Shown here: piece after piece, positions 17,560 through 26,024 of the stretch
How the letters are laid out: every line of letters starts with the position of its first letter
Numbering within the stretch: the stretch's first letter is position 1
Assembly: GCF_001423425.1 (NCBI RefSeq)
Contig: NZ_LMNX01000002.1
Span: 930,001-994,000, forward strand
Reading direction: 5' to 3'
Origin: Rhizobium sp. Leaf306
GTDB taxonomy: Bacteria; Pseudomonadota; Alphaproteobacteria; Rhizobiales; Rhizobiaceae
Length of the DNA stretch: 64,000 bases
Notes under the pieces: generated by a model
Databases searched by the model: none
Seen by the model: the letters and a program-made list of their open reading frames with translations, nothing else
What the model was told of the DNA's origin: nothing
Program-made: the position numbers and the translations under genes

Positions 17560-18522
17560 TCATCCCTTCACTGCGCCAGCGGCGATGCCGCGGACGAAAA
17601 GGCGGCCGGATACGAAATAGACGATGAGAGGGACAGCACCCGTCAGAAGCGTCGCCGCCATGTTGACGTTGTATTCCTTCACCCCCTGCACGGAGTTGAC
17701 GATGTTGTTGAGCTGCACCGTCATCGGGTAGCTGTCGGGCCTCGTGAAGACGACGCCGAACAGGAAGTCGTTCCAGATGCCGGTAACCTGCAGGATCATC
17801 GCCACCACGAAAATCGGGAGTGCCATGGGCAACATGATGCGCCCGTAGATCTGCCAGAACCCGGCACCGTCGATGCGCGCCGCCTTGAACAGTTCCTCGG
17901 GCAGCGAGGTGAAATAGTTGCGGAACAGCAGCGTCAGGATCGGCATGCCGAAGATGGTATGGACGATGATGAGCCCGGTCAGGGTTCCGTAGATCCCGAT
18001 CTCACGCAGGATGATGACGATCGGATAGATCATGACCTGATACGGGATGAAGGCTCCGATGATCAGGATGGAGAAGAACAGCTCCGACCCTTTGAAGCGC
18101 CAGTTGGCGAGCGAGTAGCCGCTGACCGAGGCGATGAAGATCGAGACCACCACAGATGGCAAAAGGATGCGGACGGAGTTCCAGAAGCCGCGTGACAAGC
18201 CGTCGCAATTGAGGCCGGTGCAGGCTTCTGCCCATGCCTTTACCCAGGGCTCGAACGTGATCTCCATGGGCGGCGAGAAGACGTTGCCCATCCGTATCTC
18301 CGGCATGCCCTTCAGCGATGTCACGACCATCACGTAAAGCGGCAGAAGGTAGTAAAGCGCCGCAAGGCCGAGCGTGCCGTAGAGGATGATGTTGCGGCGT
18401 GAGAGCCTGCGCTTTGGTTTGCGACCACTCGGGCCCTCCAGTGCGCGTGACGGTGTTGTCGCCAGCACTGCGGCATCTGTGACGACGGTCGATGTGGTGT
18501 CGAAAGTGGAAACGTTAGCCAC
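17560..18522 (-). CDS. Carbohydrate ABC transporter permease (MalG type)
   Basis: A 320-residue inner-membrane permease with six predicted helices in the core and the EAA loop EELFKAARIDGAGFWQIYGRI that docks the ATPase. About 45 hydrophilic residues precede the first helix (IILYGTLGLAALYYLLPLYV). I chose a GTG start at 18522 (VANVSTFD) because GGAGG lies 8 nt upstream of it. It overlaps the preceding permease by 8 bp, which suggests translational coupling. A longer ATG form from 18561 is possible but would start deep inside the upstream gene. Confidence 0.9.
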   Translation of the reverse strand: MANVSTFDTTSTVVTDAAVLATTPSRALEGPSGRKPKRRLSRRNIILYGTLGLAALYYLLPLYVMVVTSLKGMPEIRMGNVFSPPMEITFEPWVKAWAEACTGLNCDGLSRGFWNSVRILLPSVVVSIFIASVSGYSLANWRFKGSELFFSILIIGAFIPYQVMIYPIVIILREIGIYGTLTGLIIVHTIFGMPILTLLFRNYFTSLPEELFKAARIDGAGFWQIYGRIMLPMALPIFVVAMILQVTGIWNDFLFGVVFTRPDSYPMTVQLNNIVNSVQGVKEYNVNMAATLLTGAVPLIVYFVSGRLFVRGIAAGAVKG

Positions 18523-19417
18523 GCTTGCGCCCTCCGAATTCGAGATAAGCCCATGGGACAATGATGATGGCGACGGTCAGCAGCATCATGGTCGATGCGG
18601 CAAAGCCCTGGCCAAGGTTCTGCGCCTGAAACATGTAGTCGTAGACGTATTTCGCGGGCACTTCGGACGCGTTGCCGGGTCCGCCTGAGGTCTGCGCCAC
18701 GACGAGATCGTAGAGCTTGACGATGCCGCTCGCGATGATGACCAGCGTGGTGATGAAGACCGGACGCATCATAGGGATGACGATGAAGAGGTAGGTCCGC
18801 CACATCGGAATGCCGTCGACGCGCGACGCTTTCCAGATATCCTCGTCGATGCCGCGAAGACCTGCGAGCATGAGGCACATGACGAGCCCCGTGCCCTGCC
18901 ACAGCCCGGCAATCAGGATGCCGTAGATGACGATGTCGGGGTCATAGACCGGATTGAATTCGAAGGTCTCCCAACCGAGCGACCGGACGATGTGCTGGAT
19001 GCCGAATTCGGGGTTCAAGATCCATTGCCAGACGAGGCCGGTGACGATGAAGGACAGCGCGAACGGATAGAGAAAGATCGTCCGGAAAACGTTTTCGAAG
19101 CGGATCTTCTGGTCCATCAGCGCGGCGAGCACAAAGCCGACAACGAGGCTGAAGATCAGCGACAGGATGCCGTAGATCGCGAGATTCTGGATGGAGATCA
19201 GCCAACGTGCCGAGCCCCACAAGCGCTCGTACTGATCAAACCCGACGAATGTTGCGCGCGGCAGCAGTCTCGAATTGGTAAAGGAGTAGATGACGGTCCA
19301 GACGGAACCGCCGAGGAAAATTACCAGCGCGACGAAGATCATCGGGATGGAGGCAATTTTCGAGTTCAGGTTGCGAAAAAGCTGATTTGGTCTGGCAGAT
19401 TGATGGGTTTTCGCCAT
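18515..19417 (-). CDS. Carbohydrate ABC transporter permease (MalF type)
   Basis: A 300-residue permease with six helices (first: IPMIFVALVIFLGGSVWTVI) and the EAA motif DEDIWKASRVDGIPMWRTYLFIVIPMMRP near residue 195-220. It pairs with the MalG-type subunit whose gene overlaps its end. The family imports mono- or oligosaccharides (CUT1 class). It is preceded by a 97-bp gap from the binding-protein gene, which holds the stem-loop at 19464-19489. Confidence 0.94.
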   Translation of the reverse strand: MAKTHQSARPNQLFRNLNSKIASIPMIFVALVIFLGGSVWTVIYSFTNSRLLPRATFVGFDQYERLWGSARWLISIQNLAIYGILSLIFSLVVGFVLAALMDQKIRFENVFRTIFLYPFALSFIVTGLVWQWILNPEFGIQHIVRSLGWETFEFNPVYDPDIVIYGILIAGLWQGTGLVMCLMLAGLRGIDEDIWKASRVDGIPMWRTYLFIVIPMMRPVFITTLVIIASGIVKLYDLVVAQTSGGPGNASEVPAKYVYDYMFQAQNLGQGFAASTMMLLTVAIIIVPWAYLEFGGRKRG

Positions 19418-19463
19418 GTGTTGTCCTCGATCGGCTGCAGCGTGAAGGCCGCAGGTTTCCGGG

Positions 19464-19489
19464 CCGGCCCCGCGCTGATGCGGGGCCGG
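19464..19489. promoter_or_regulatory. Stem-loop after the sugar-binding-protein gene
   Basis: A perfect 10-bp GC-rich stem, CCGGCCCCGC / GCGGGGCCGG, with a 6-nt loop. It sits just after the binding-protein stop and before the permease genes. Such hairpins commonly stabilise the upstream message or attenuate readthrough, giving more binding protein than permease. No U-run follows on the coding strand. Confidence 0.65.
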
Positions 19490-19514
19490 TCAAGGTCAGC
19501 GATTGAAAGCGGTG

Positions 19515-20744
19515 TCAGTCCGCAGAGCTGATGATATCGACGAAGCGCGCCTGAGCATCCTTCACGGAGATGGAGCTGCTGAAGAACTCCGACATCAGAT
19601 CTTCCTTCTGTTTCTGCGTATCGGCAGAGACAAGCTGGTCGGTGCTGGTGGCGGTGTTACCCTTGGCGATGATCGCGATACCCTTCTTCATGCAGTCGTT
19701 GGCGGCTGCCATGTCGATATCGCCACGGATCGGAACCGATCCCTTTTTCAGGTTGAACGCGACCTGTAGCTTGGGATCGACGATCGTTTCGGCGAGAACG
19801 TTCTGCGCCTCCGATTTTGCCTCGTCCTTCAGTAATGGGAAATAGATCGCATCGCCGTTGGTGGTGAGCACGTCGTTGATGCCGAGCCCTGGCAGGCAGG
19901 TGTAGTCGGTGCCGGCAGTCTTTCCTGCCAACGAGAACTCGCCCTGTGCCCAGTCACCCATGACCTGGCCACCGGCCTTGCCGGTCAGCACCATGTTGGT
20001 TGCCTGGTTCCAGTCCTGTACGTTCGAACCCTTGGCGAGTTCGCGTGCCTTGTCGGCTGCTGCAAAGATCTTGGCCATTTCAGGCCCTGCAGCAACCTTT
20101 GCGTCCTTGTCCTTGTAGACCTTCTCGTAGAGGTCTTTGCCGCCCAACGAGATCAGCAAGGTATCGAACAGGCCATTGGCCTGCCACGGCTGACCACCCA
20201 GTGCCAAAGGCTGGATACCGGCCTTCTTGAGCGCGGGCGCTGCAGCGACGAACTCGTTCCAGTCCTTCGGAACGGCAACGCCTGCCGTCTTGAAGGCTGC
20301 GTTCGAGAGCCACAGCCATTGCCACGAGTGGATGTTGATCGGGGCACAATAGATCTTGCCTTCGAACGTGCAGCTGTCGAGCAGGTTGGCAGGCTTGATA
20401 ACCTCTTTCCACTTACCCTTCTCAGCCACATCGCTCAGGTCCCGCATGAGACCTGACTGGACCAGTTCTTCCGCCTGTCGGCCGTGGTTGAACTGCGTGG
20501 CGCCCATCGGGTCACCACCGGTGATCCGGCTGATCATGATCGGCCGCGCGGTTCCTCCCGAACCTGCGATGGCTCCATCAACCCATTTGTTGCCGGTAGC
20601 ATTGAAAGCGCCTGCCAGTTCCTTGACAGCTGCAGCCTCTCCCCCCGACGTCCACCAATGGGTGACCTCAAGATCGGCTGCCTGAACAAAGCACGGCAAT
20701 GCCACGGTGGCAGCCATAACGGCTGCAAAAGCACGGATGCGCAT
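19515..20744 (-). CDS. Sugar ABC transporter substrate-binding protein
   Basis: A 409-residue periplasmic family-1 binding protein. Residues 1-22 are a signal peptide (MRIRAFAAVMAATVALPCFVQA, cleavage before ADLEV). The start of the mature chain, LEVTHWWTSGGEAAAVKELAGAF, is typical of glucose/mannose and oligosaccharide binders. Aromatic sugar-stacking residues are plentiful (HSWQWLWLSN, GGQPWQANG). It is the first gene of an eight-gene operon that ends with a GH43 glycosidase, so its ligand is probably a xylose- or arabinose-containing saccharide; this is inference. GGAGGAG lies just before the ATG. Confidence 0.93.
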   Translation of the reverse strand: MRIRAFAAVMAATVALPCFVQAADLEVTHWWTSGGEAAAVKELAGAFNATGNKWVDGAIAGSGGTARPIMISRITGGDPMGATQFNHGRQAEELVQSGLMRDLSDVAEKGKWKEVIKPANLLDSCTFEGKIYCAPINIHSWQWLWLSNAAFKTAGVAVPKDWNEFVAAAPALKKAGIQPLALGGQPWQANGLFDTLLISLGGKDLYEKVYKDKDAKVAAGPEMAKIFAAADKARELAKGSNVQDWNQATNMVLTGKAGGQVMGDWAQGEFSLAGKTAGTDYTCLPGLGINDVLTTNGDAIYFPLLKDEAKSEAQNVLAETIVDPKLQVAFNLKKGSVPIRGDIDMAAANDCMKKGIAIIAKGNTATSTDQLVSADTQKQKEDLMSEFFSSSISVKDAQARFVDIISSAD

Positions 20745-20759
20745 GAGTCTCCTCCCTCA

Positions 20760-20773
20760 CTGAAACGTTGCAG
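20760..20773. promoter_or_regulatory. Putative LacI-family operator at the sugar operon start
   Basis: CTG-A-AACGTT-G-CAG is symmetric about a central CG, as expected for LacI-family sites. It lies 16 bp upstream of the binding-protein start codon and overlaps the start point expected from the promoter at 20778-20806. An 11-of-14 match occurs at 21014-21027 next to the LacI gene. Confidence 0.6.
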
Positions 20774-20777
20774 TAAA

Positions 20778-20806
20778 AGGCTAGGACAAACATCGATGGA
20801 GGGCAA
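20778..20806 (-). promoter_or_regulatory. Possible sigma-70 promoter of the sugar operon
   Basis: On the minus strand TTGCCC (20806-20801) and TAGCCT (20783-20778) are separated by 17 bp. The predicted start near 20771 would fall inside the operator at 20760-20773, a classical repression geometry. The -10 match is weak (3 of 6). Confidence 0.35.
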
Positions 20807-21013
20807 CCGAAAATCGCGTGAAAGATTTGGAGCAGGTTCGCAGCAATGTCCGACAGCAGCCCGCGTACTTCGTGTTGATGCACTTATCTCGTTACATAAC
20901 AATGCTTTATAGAATTATCAAATTGATCCTTCTTCGCAGACGCAAAAGAATTGTGCGTCTGCGTTGTAACGGGTATATCGACGGCAAGTCGTTGGTTTTC
21001 AGCGAAAATAGGA

Positions 21014-21027
21014 CTGTATCGTTGCAG
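21014..21027. promoter_or_regulatory. Second putative LacI-family operator, upstream of the regulator gene
   Basis: CTGTATCGTTGCAG matches the site at 20760 at 11 of 14 positions and lies 70 bp before the regulator's start codon. It would allow autoregulation, or DNA looping across about 250 bp. Confidence 0.5.
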
Positions 21028-21097
21028 ATTTTTACCGTATGAACGGTGCTTGTGGAGAAGGTCGCAGTCGCCGGTAATCTCCGAGAAAGCTGCAGCC

Positions 21098-22141
21098 ATG
21101 GATGAAGACAAACGTAGATCCTTCGGGACGATCGGCAATCAACGCCCGACCCTTAAGACAATTGCCTACATGACGGGGCTGGGTATCACGACGGTGTCGC
21201 GGGCCCTCAAGGATGCACCCGACATCGGGGCCGACACGAAGGAACGCGTTCGACTTGTGGCCGGCCAGCTCGGCTATCACCCGAACCGGGCGGGCGTCCG
21301 GTTGCGCACAGGCAAGACCAATGTGATCGCGCTCGTGCTCAGCATCGAACAGGAACTGATGGGCTTTTCCAGCCAGATGGTTCAGGGCATTTCCGAGGTT
21401 CTCGGGGGCACGCAATACCACCTCGTGTTGACGCCCCACTCTTTCGAGAAAGACCCCATGGTGCCGGTGCGCTATATCCTTGATACGGGATCGGCAGATG
21501 GCGTGATCATCTCGAGGATCGAGCCGGACGATCCGCGTGTGCGGTTGATGACGGAGCGCAACCTGCCTTTCGTCACCCACGGCCGAACCAGTATGGGGAT
21601 CGAGCACCCCTACCACGACTTCGACAACACGGCGTTTGCCTATCAGGCGGTCGAGCGGCTCGCCAAGCGAGGCAGGCGGCATATCTGTCTGCTCGCCCCA
21701 CAGAGCAGGTTTGCCTACTATACCCATAGCCGCATCGGCTTTGAACGGGCGCTTGCCGATTTCGGCGTGAGCGAGGTGCCGATGGGACGGATCACGACGG
21801 AGACGTCGCTGGAGGATATCAGAGCCTATTCGGAGAAGCTGTCGCGGCTTCCGCAACCGCCTGATGGAATCATTTCGATGAGCGGCTCTGCAACGATCGC
21901 GATCGCCTCAGGCCTTGAAGCTTCCGGTCGAAAACTCGGCCGCAATGTCGATATCGTCTCAAAGCAGTCGGCCGAATTTCTCAACTGGATCAGGCCGGAA
22001 ATCCTTGCCGTAAACGAGGACATCCGTTGGGCGGGACGGGAACTTGCAAAGGCCTTGCTGGCCCGAATCGATGGGGCGGCCCCAGAGCTTTTGCAAAGCG
22101 TCAGCCAACCGGAATGGTCGATCAAGTCACCACAGGACTGA
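21098..22141 (+). CDS. LacI-family transcriptional regulator of the sugar operon
   Basis: A 347-residue repressor. The N-terminal HTH and hinge helix cover about residues 17-70 ([31 protein letters not shown] in pattern, then [16 protein letters not shown]). The rest is the two-lobed periplasmic-binding-protein-like effector domain. It is transcribed away from the transporter operon, so it most likely represses that operon and releases it when the imported sugar or a derivative binds. The ATG at 21098 ([10 protein letters not shown]) places the HTH at the usual distance; upstream in-frame sequence is Cys/Arg-rich and not family-like. A strong terminator follows at 22152. Confidence 0.93.
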   Translation: MDEDKRRSFGTIGNQRPTLKTIAYMTGLGITTVSRALKDAPDIGADTKERVRLVAGQLGYHPNRAGVRLRTGKTNVIALVLSIEQELMGFSSQMVQGISEVLGGTQYHLVLTPHSFEKDPMVPVRYILDTGSADGVIISRIEPDDPRVRLMTERNLPFVTHGRTSMGIEHPYHDFDNTAFAYQAVERLAKRGRRHICLLAPQSRFAYYTHSRIGFERALADFGVSEVPMGRITTETSLEDIRAYSEKLSRLPQPPDGIISMSGSATIAIASGLEASGRKLGRNVDIVSKQSAEFLNWIRPEILAVNEDIRWAGRELAKALLARIDGAAPELLQSVSQPEWSIKSPQD

Positions 22142-22151
22142 TCGAATGCAA

Positions 22152-22176
22152 AAAGCCCGGCGCTTGGCCGGGCTTT
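22152..22176. terminator. Bidirectional terminator between lacI-type gene and gnd
   Basis: A 10-bp stem, AAAGCCCGGC / GCCGGGCTTT, with a 5-nt loop lies in the 54-bp gap between the two convergent genes. A/T pairs at the base give short U-runs in both directions. Confidence 0.85.
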
Positions 22177-22195
22177 CCGTGTTTGCAAGATAGCC

Positions 22196-23629
22196 TTAGG
22201 CGAAGTCGGCGAGCCCGCTGCCCCACGGGCCATGGTGCTTGTCGACGCCATCGAGACGATCGAAACCGTGGGCACCAAAGAAGTCGCGCTGCGCCTGGAT
22301 GAGGTTCGCTGTCCCGCGACCACGGCGGTAGGCATCGAAGTAGGACAGCGCGGAGGAGAGTGCCGGAACCGGCAGGCCGGACATGACGGCATAGGAGACA
22401 ACGCGGCGCAGTGCGCCATCGGTGTCTGCGACCATCTGGGCAAATGCCGGTGTCACGATCAGGTTTGCAACATCCGGGTCCTTCGAGAAGGCCGAGGTGA
22501 TCTCATCGAGGAAGGCCGAACGGATGATGCAGCCATCGCGCCAGATCTTGGCGATCGTCGGCATCGGCAGGTTCCAGCCATACTCCTTGGAGGCGGCAGC
22601 CATGACGGCAAAGCCCTGCGCATAGGCGCCGATCTTGGCCGCAAGCAGCGCGTTTTCGAGATCGGCGAGGAACGCCGCGCTGTCTGCCGGCGCATCGATC
22701 GCTTTCGGCAGGCCAAACTGCTTTTCTGCGGCGAGGCGCTCGGTGCGCTGAGACGACAGAACACGCCCGGCGACGGCGGCCTCGATCGCGGTTGCCGCGA
22801 CACCCATGTTCTGGGCTTCGATGACCGACCACTTGCCGGTGCCCTTCTGGCCGGCGGAATCAACGATCACGTCGACCATCGGCTTGCCGGAGATCGGGTC
22901 CTTTGCCTTCAGGACCTTTTCCGAAATCTCGATCAGGTACGAATTCAGGCGGCCGGTATTCCACTTGCCGAAGACGTCGCCGATTTCTGTGGCGCCCATG
23001 CCGAGACCATCGCGCAGGATGCCGTAGATTTCGGCAATCATCTGCATGTCAGCATATTCGATGCCGTTATGGATCGTTTTCACGAAATGGCCGGCGCCGT
23101 TTTCGCCGAGCCAGGCGACGCAGGGTTCATCATGGAATTTTGCGGAGATCGAGGTCAGCACCTTCTCGACGCGCTTCCAGCTTTCCTCAGCACCGCCGAC
23201 CATGATCGACGGTCCATGGCGTGCGCCTTCTTCCCCACCGGATACGCCCATGCCGATAAAGGTCAGGCCGGAACCTTCGAGGTTTTCGAAACGGCGCATC
23301 GTATCGCGGAAGTTGGCGTTGCCGGCATCGATCATGATGTCGCCCTGCGAAAGATAGGGCTTCAGGAGCTCCATCTGCTGATCGACCGGATCGCCGGCCT
23401 TGATCATGATGATGATCGGGCGTGGGGGCCGGATTGCAGCGATGAATTCTTCCAAGGTCTCGCAAGGAACGATCTGGCCTTGCAACGCGCCCGCCTCGGC
23501 GTAGAATTTCTTGGTAACTTCCGCTGTCCGGTTGAAGACGGCGATCTTGTTGCCTTTTTCCGCGATGTTGAGCGCGAGGTTTGCACCCATAACGCCAAGA
23601 CCGATAAGACCGATTTCTGCCTGTTCCAC
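22196..23629 (-). CDS. gnd: 6-phosphogluconate dehydrogenase, decarboxylating
   Basis: A 477-residue NADP-dependent enzyme that converts 6-phosphogluconate to ribulose 5-phosphate in the pentose phosphate pathway. It has the N-terminal GLIGLGVMGANLALNIA Rossmann motif, the substrate segment MGVSGGEEGARHGPSIM near residue 125, catalytic Lys and Asn in GAGHFVKTIHNGIEY near 180, and the C-terminal helical domain ending near FGAHGFDRLD. I chose the GTG at 23629 because GGAGG lies 7 nt before it and the protein then starts at the Rossmann strand. An ATG form from 23680 would add 17 non-homologous residues. Confidence 0.95.
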   Translation of the reverse strand: MEQAEIGLIGLGVMGANLALNIAEKGNKIAVFNRTAEVTKKFYAEAGALQGQIVPCETLEEFIAAIRPPRPIIIMIKAGDPVDQQMELLKPYLSQGDIMIDAGNANFRDTMRRFENLEGSGLTFIGMGVSGGEEGARHGPSIMVGGAEESWKRVEKVLTSISAKFHDEPCVAWLGENGAGHFVKTIHNGIEYADMQMIAEIYGILRDGLGMGATEIGDVFGKWNTGRLNSYLIEISEKVLKAKDPISGKPMVDVIVDSAGQKGTGKWSVIEAQNMGVAATAIEAAVAGRVLSSQRTERLAAEKQFGLPKAIDAPADSAAFLADLENALLAAKIGAYAQGFAVMAAASKEYGWNLPMPTIAKIWRDGCIIRSAFLDEITSAFSKDPDVANLIVTPAFAQMVADTDGALRRVVSYAVMSGLPVPALSSALSYFDAYRRGRGTANLIQAQRDFFGAHGFDRLDGVDKHHGPWGSGLADFA

Positions 23630-23792
23630 GGATATGCCTCCAGTTTTAATTTGACGCTGTTTTGGCATCCTCGTTTCCAAACGGCAAGGCTAAGACGAAA
23701 GCGAGCCCGTTTATTCGCGGATGCGCCGGCTCGTGCGATCAAGAGGATTTCCGAGTGGCATGCCACTCGGCGTAGAAACCAAGGAGGCCTTC

Positions 23793-24266
23793 ATGACGGT
23801 CATGCCCGCACGCGTAATCCACCTCTCGATCGAGCGGAACTGGAGGGATGTCTACGCATTTGCAAGGCGTCCGGAAAACATGGCAAGCTGGGCTTCAGGC
23901 CTTGCAGCAGACCTGCGCGCCGAAGGTGAAGACTGGATCGGCGATGGCGGTCCGGTTGGAACAATCCGTGTTCGCTTCGCTCCCGACAACGACTTCGGCG
24001 TGATCGATCACAGGGTCACGTTGGAAAACGGGATGTCGATGGACAACGCGCTGCGTATCATACCGAACGGTGATGGAGCTGAAGTTCTGTTCACTCTTTT
24101 GCGCCAACCCGGTACCGACGATGCGGCGCACGAAGCGGATGCCGCGCATGTCCTCAAGGATCTGCAGTCGCTGAGGGCAATCATGGAACGCTCAGCGTCA
24201 GGCCGCAGGCCGCTTCCGCCGATCGGCGGTCTCTTGAATGACCAGGAGAACACCGATCATCGTTGA
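23793..24266 (+). CDS. SRPBCC (START-like) family protein
   Basis: A 157-residue protein resembling polyketide-cyclase/dehydrase-like SRPBCC proteins: a START-type helix-grip fold beginning ARVIHLSIERNWRDVYAFARRPENMASWAS, with a predicted hydrophobic pocket. Family members bind lipids or other hydrophobic ligands; the ligand here is unknown. AAGGAGG before the ATG at 23793 is a near-perfect ribosome site. Its last 69 bp overlap, tail to tail, with the end of the PAS-protein gene on the other strand. Confidence 0.85.
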   Translation: MTVMPARVIHLSIERNWRDVYAFARRPENMASWASGLAADLRAEGEDWIGDGGPVGTIRVRFAPDNDFGVIDHRVTLENGMSMDNALRIIPNGDGAEVLFTLLRQPGTDDAAHEADAAHVLKDLQSLRAIMERSASGRRPLPPIGGLLNDQENTDHR

Positions 24267-24911
24267 AGACCGCTGGAACGGCGACATGCGGCAGCGAAGC
24301 ACAAGCGTCTCGCCTCCGACTTGATCTGCATAGGTGACCGACGTGCTTTCGCCTTCGAAGCAGCGGTCCAGGTTCGGCTTGAACTCGTTTCGAAATCGAT
24401 GGAGACCGACAAATTCCCCGATGTGCCGGCCGACGAGTTCCTCACGCGGAATGTTCAGCCGCTGCGCGTTCGTCTCGTTGGAATAGAGAATGCGGTAACC
24501 GGGAGCGACGACAAGAATGCGGTCCGAAAGCTGGTTCAGGAGGGAATCGTCGAGAATGCCGCTGGAGACGGCTTGGTCGATCGGCGACGATTGGTCCTGC
24601 CCCTCACCGGGAGCTCCCGGCGCTTCCGCACAGGTCGTCTGCGGTGCAAGATACCGCTCGACCAGGGTCTGCAGGAGGTGAGCATTGCGCCGAACGCAGC
24701 TGCGATCGTCCGCTTCCTCATTCAGGAGGTCGAGCGCAAAACGGAACTGGGCCTGAATGCTGCCGGCATCGGATTCGGCGCTGCCAAAGATCGCCAGGAG
24801 CAAAGGATCAAGTTCGCGGTCGAGACTGGCTGTCAAAGCCTCGTCTTCGCGGTCGATCGCCTGCTGTAGCTCTCCATATTTCGACCAGAAAAGATCGATC
24901 AATGCTTGCAA
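24198..24911 (-). CDS. PAS-domain protein without an output domain
   Basis: A 237-residue soluble protein. Residues 1-110 are helical and acidic. Residues about 125-225 form one PAS domain (ILVVAPGYRILYSNETNAQRLNIPREELVG, then GEFVGLHRF and LRCRMSPFQ). There is no kinase, GGDEF or DNA-binding domain, and the protein ends QETADRRKRPAA soon after the PAS core. Single-PAS proteins of this sort may act through a partner. The final 69 bp overlap the SRPBCC gene, so the two mRNAs are complementary at their 3' ends. Confidence 0.82.
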   Translation of the reverse strand: MQALIDLFWSKYGELQQAIDREDEALTASLDRELDPLLLAIFGSAESDAGSIQAQFRFALDLLNEEADDRSCVRRNAHLLQTLVERYLAPQTTCAEAPGAPGEGQDQSSPIDQAVSSGILDDSLLNQLSDRILVVAPGYRILYSNETNAQRLNIPREELVGRHIGEFVGLHRFRNEFKPNLDRCFEGESTSVTYADQVGGETLVLRCRMSPFQRSSTMIGVLLVIQETADRRKRPAA

Positions 24912-25082
24912 GACAATGCCCTCTCCACACGAGCCTCACGTCAGCCGTGGCCCTCTGAGACGACTGCGTCCAATCTCGTATAATACATCACACGTTAAAT
25001 GTAGTCTCAAAAACGGCCCCTAAAAATGGCCGGTAAATACCCGTAGACGCTTGCAACCCACGAGAATTGTGGCCTCAGGAAA

Positions 25083-26018
25083 TCAATCTGTGACCGTTTT
25101 CTTGATGTGCCAGCGGTCGTGATACCACAGCCACTGTTCAGGGTATTCCCGCACCCAGGATTCGACCTTGTCGTTCAGGACCTGAGACGTGCCCTGAATG
25201 TCGAGATTGCCGCGTTCGTCGCGCGGAAGTTCGATGCGAGGCTCTATCTCAAGGCGAAAACGGTTGTTCGGGAGACGGATGCAGCGGGCCGGATAGACAT
25301 CCGCATCAAACTGACGCACGAGCTTGGCAAGAAGCGGGTTCGTCTTAACAGGGCGTCCGAAGAAATTGGTCGACAAGCCTTTTCTGAACTTCTGGTCGAC
25401 GAGGACACCCACCCCCCCGCCCGCGTCCAGGCGCCTTGCCAGCGAGAACGATGACCCCGCATGCGACGGCACGAGCTGCCCCATGCGGGCACTGCGGAAC
25501 GAGAAGACCTTATCGGCGATGTAAGGGTTGTTCGGCGGACGGAACAACACCATGACCTCGAGACCAAAGGCCTTGCCGGCGACAGGCAGGAGCTCGAAAT
25601 TGCCGGTGTGGGCGGTAAAGACGATAAACGGACGTGGGTTGTCGCGCAGGTCCAGGAAGATCGGGGTGCCCGAGACTTCCACCCTGCCCGGCTCTGCCTG
25701 TTCGGGGTCGAAATCGAACAGCCGGTCGAGGAAGACATATTCGGCGGCGAGCCTGCCCATGTGTCCCCAACTCGCGACAGCGATCTCCTGCAGCTCCGCC
25801 TCACCCTTTTCCGGAAAGGCGTTGCGCAGATTGGTCATCATCAGTTTATGACGCCAGAATTTCGGCCCGATGTAGCGTGCGAAGCGATCGGCAAACCGGA
25901 TCGCCGGATCCGCCGGAAAGATCTTCAGGAAATTCAGCAGCCCGAACGTGAGCTGCGCCACCAGCCATTGGCGGAAGTGGATAAGCTTCAGAACAATCCG
26001 GGTAATGACCATCTTCAT
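25083..26018 (-). CDS. lpxXL: Very-long-chain lipid A acyltransferase LpxXL
   Basis: A 311-residue inner-membrane acyltransferase of the LpxL/HtrB family. It has an N-terminal hydrophobic anchor and the catalytic HX4(D/E) motif in FTAHTGNFELLPV near residue 138, followed by the conserved VMVLFRPPNNPYI segment. In rhizobia the enzyme encoded at this position transfers the 27-hydroxyoctacosanoyl chain from AcpXL to lipid A. It is the last gene of the six-gene acpXL operon, starting 6 bp after the adh-type gene. The chain-length assignment comes from the conserved cluster, not from a motif. Confidence 0.94.
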   Translation of the reverse strand: MKMVITRIVLKLIHFRQWLVAQLTFGLLNFLKIFPADPAIRFADRFARYIGPKFWRHKLMMTNLRNAFPEKGEAELQEIAVASWGHMGRLAAEYVFLDRLFDFDPEQAEPGRVEVSGTPIFLDLRDNPRPFIVFTAHTGNFELLPVAGKAFGLEVMVLFRPPNNPYIADKVFSFRSARMGQLVPSHAGSSFSLARRLDAGGGVGVLVDQKFRKGLSTNFFGRPVKTNPLLAKLVRQFDADVYPARCIRLPNNRFRLEIEPRIELPRDERGNLDIQGTSQVLNDKVESWVREYPEQWLWYHDRWHIKKTVTD

Positions 26019-26024
26019 CAGTGG

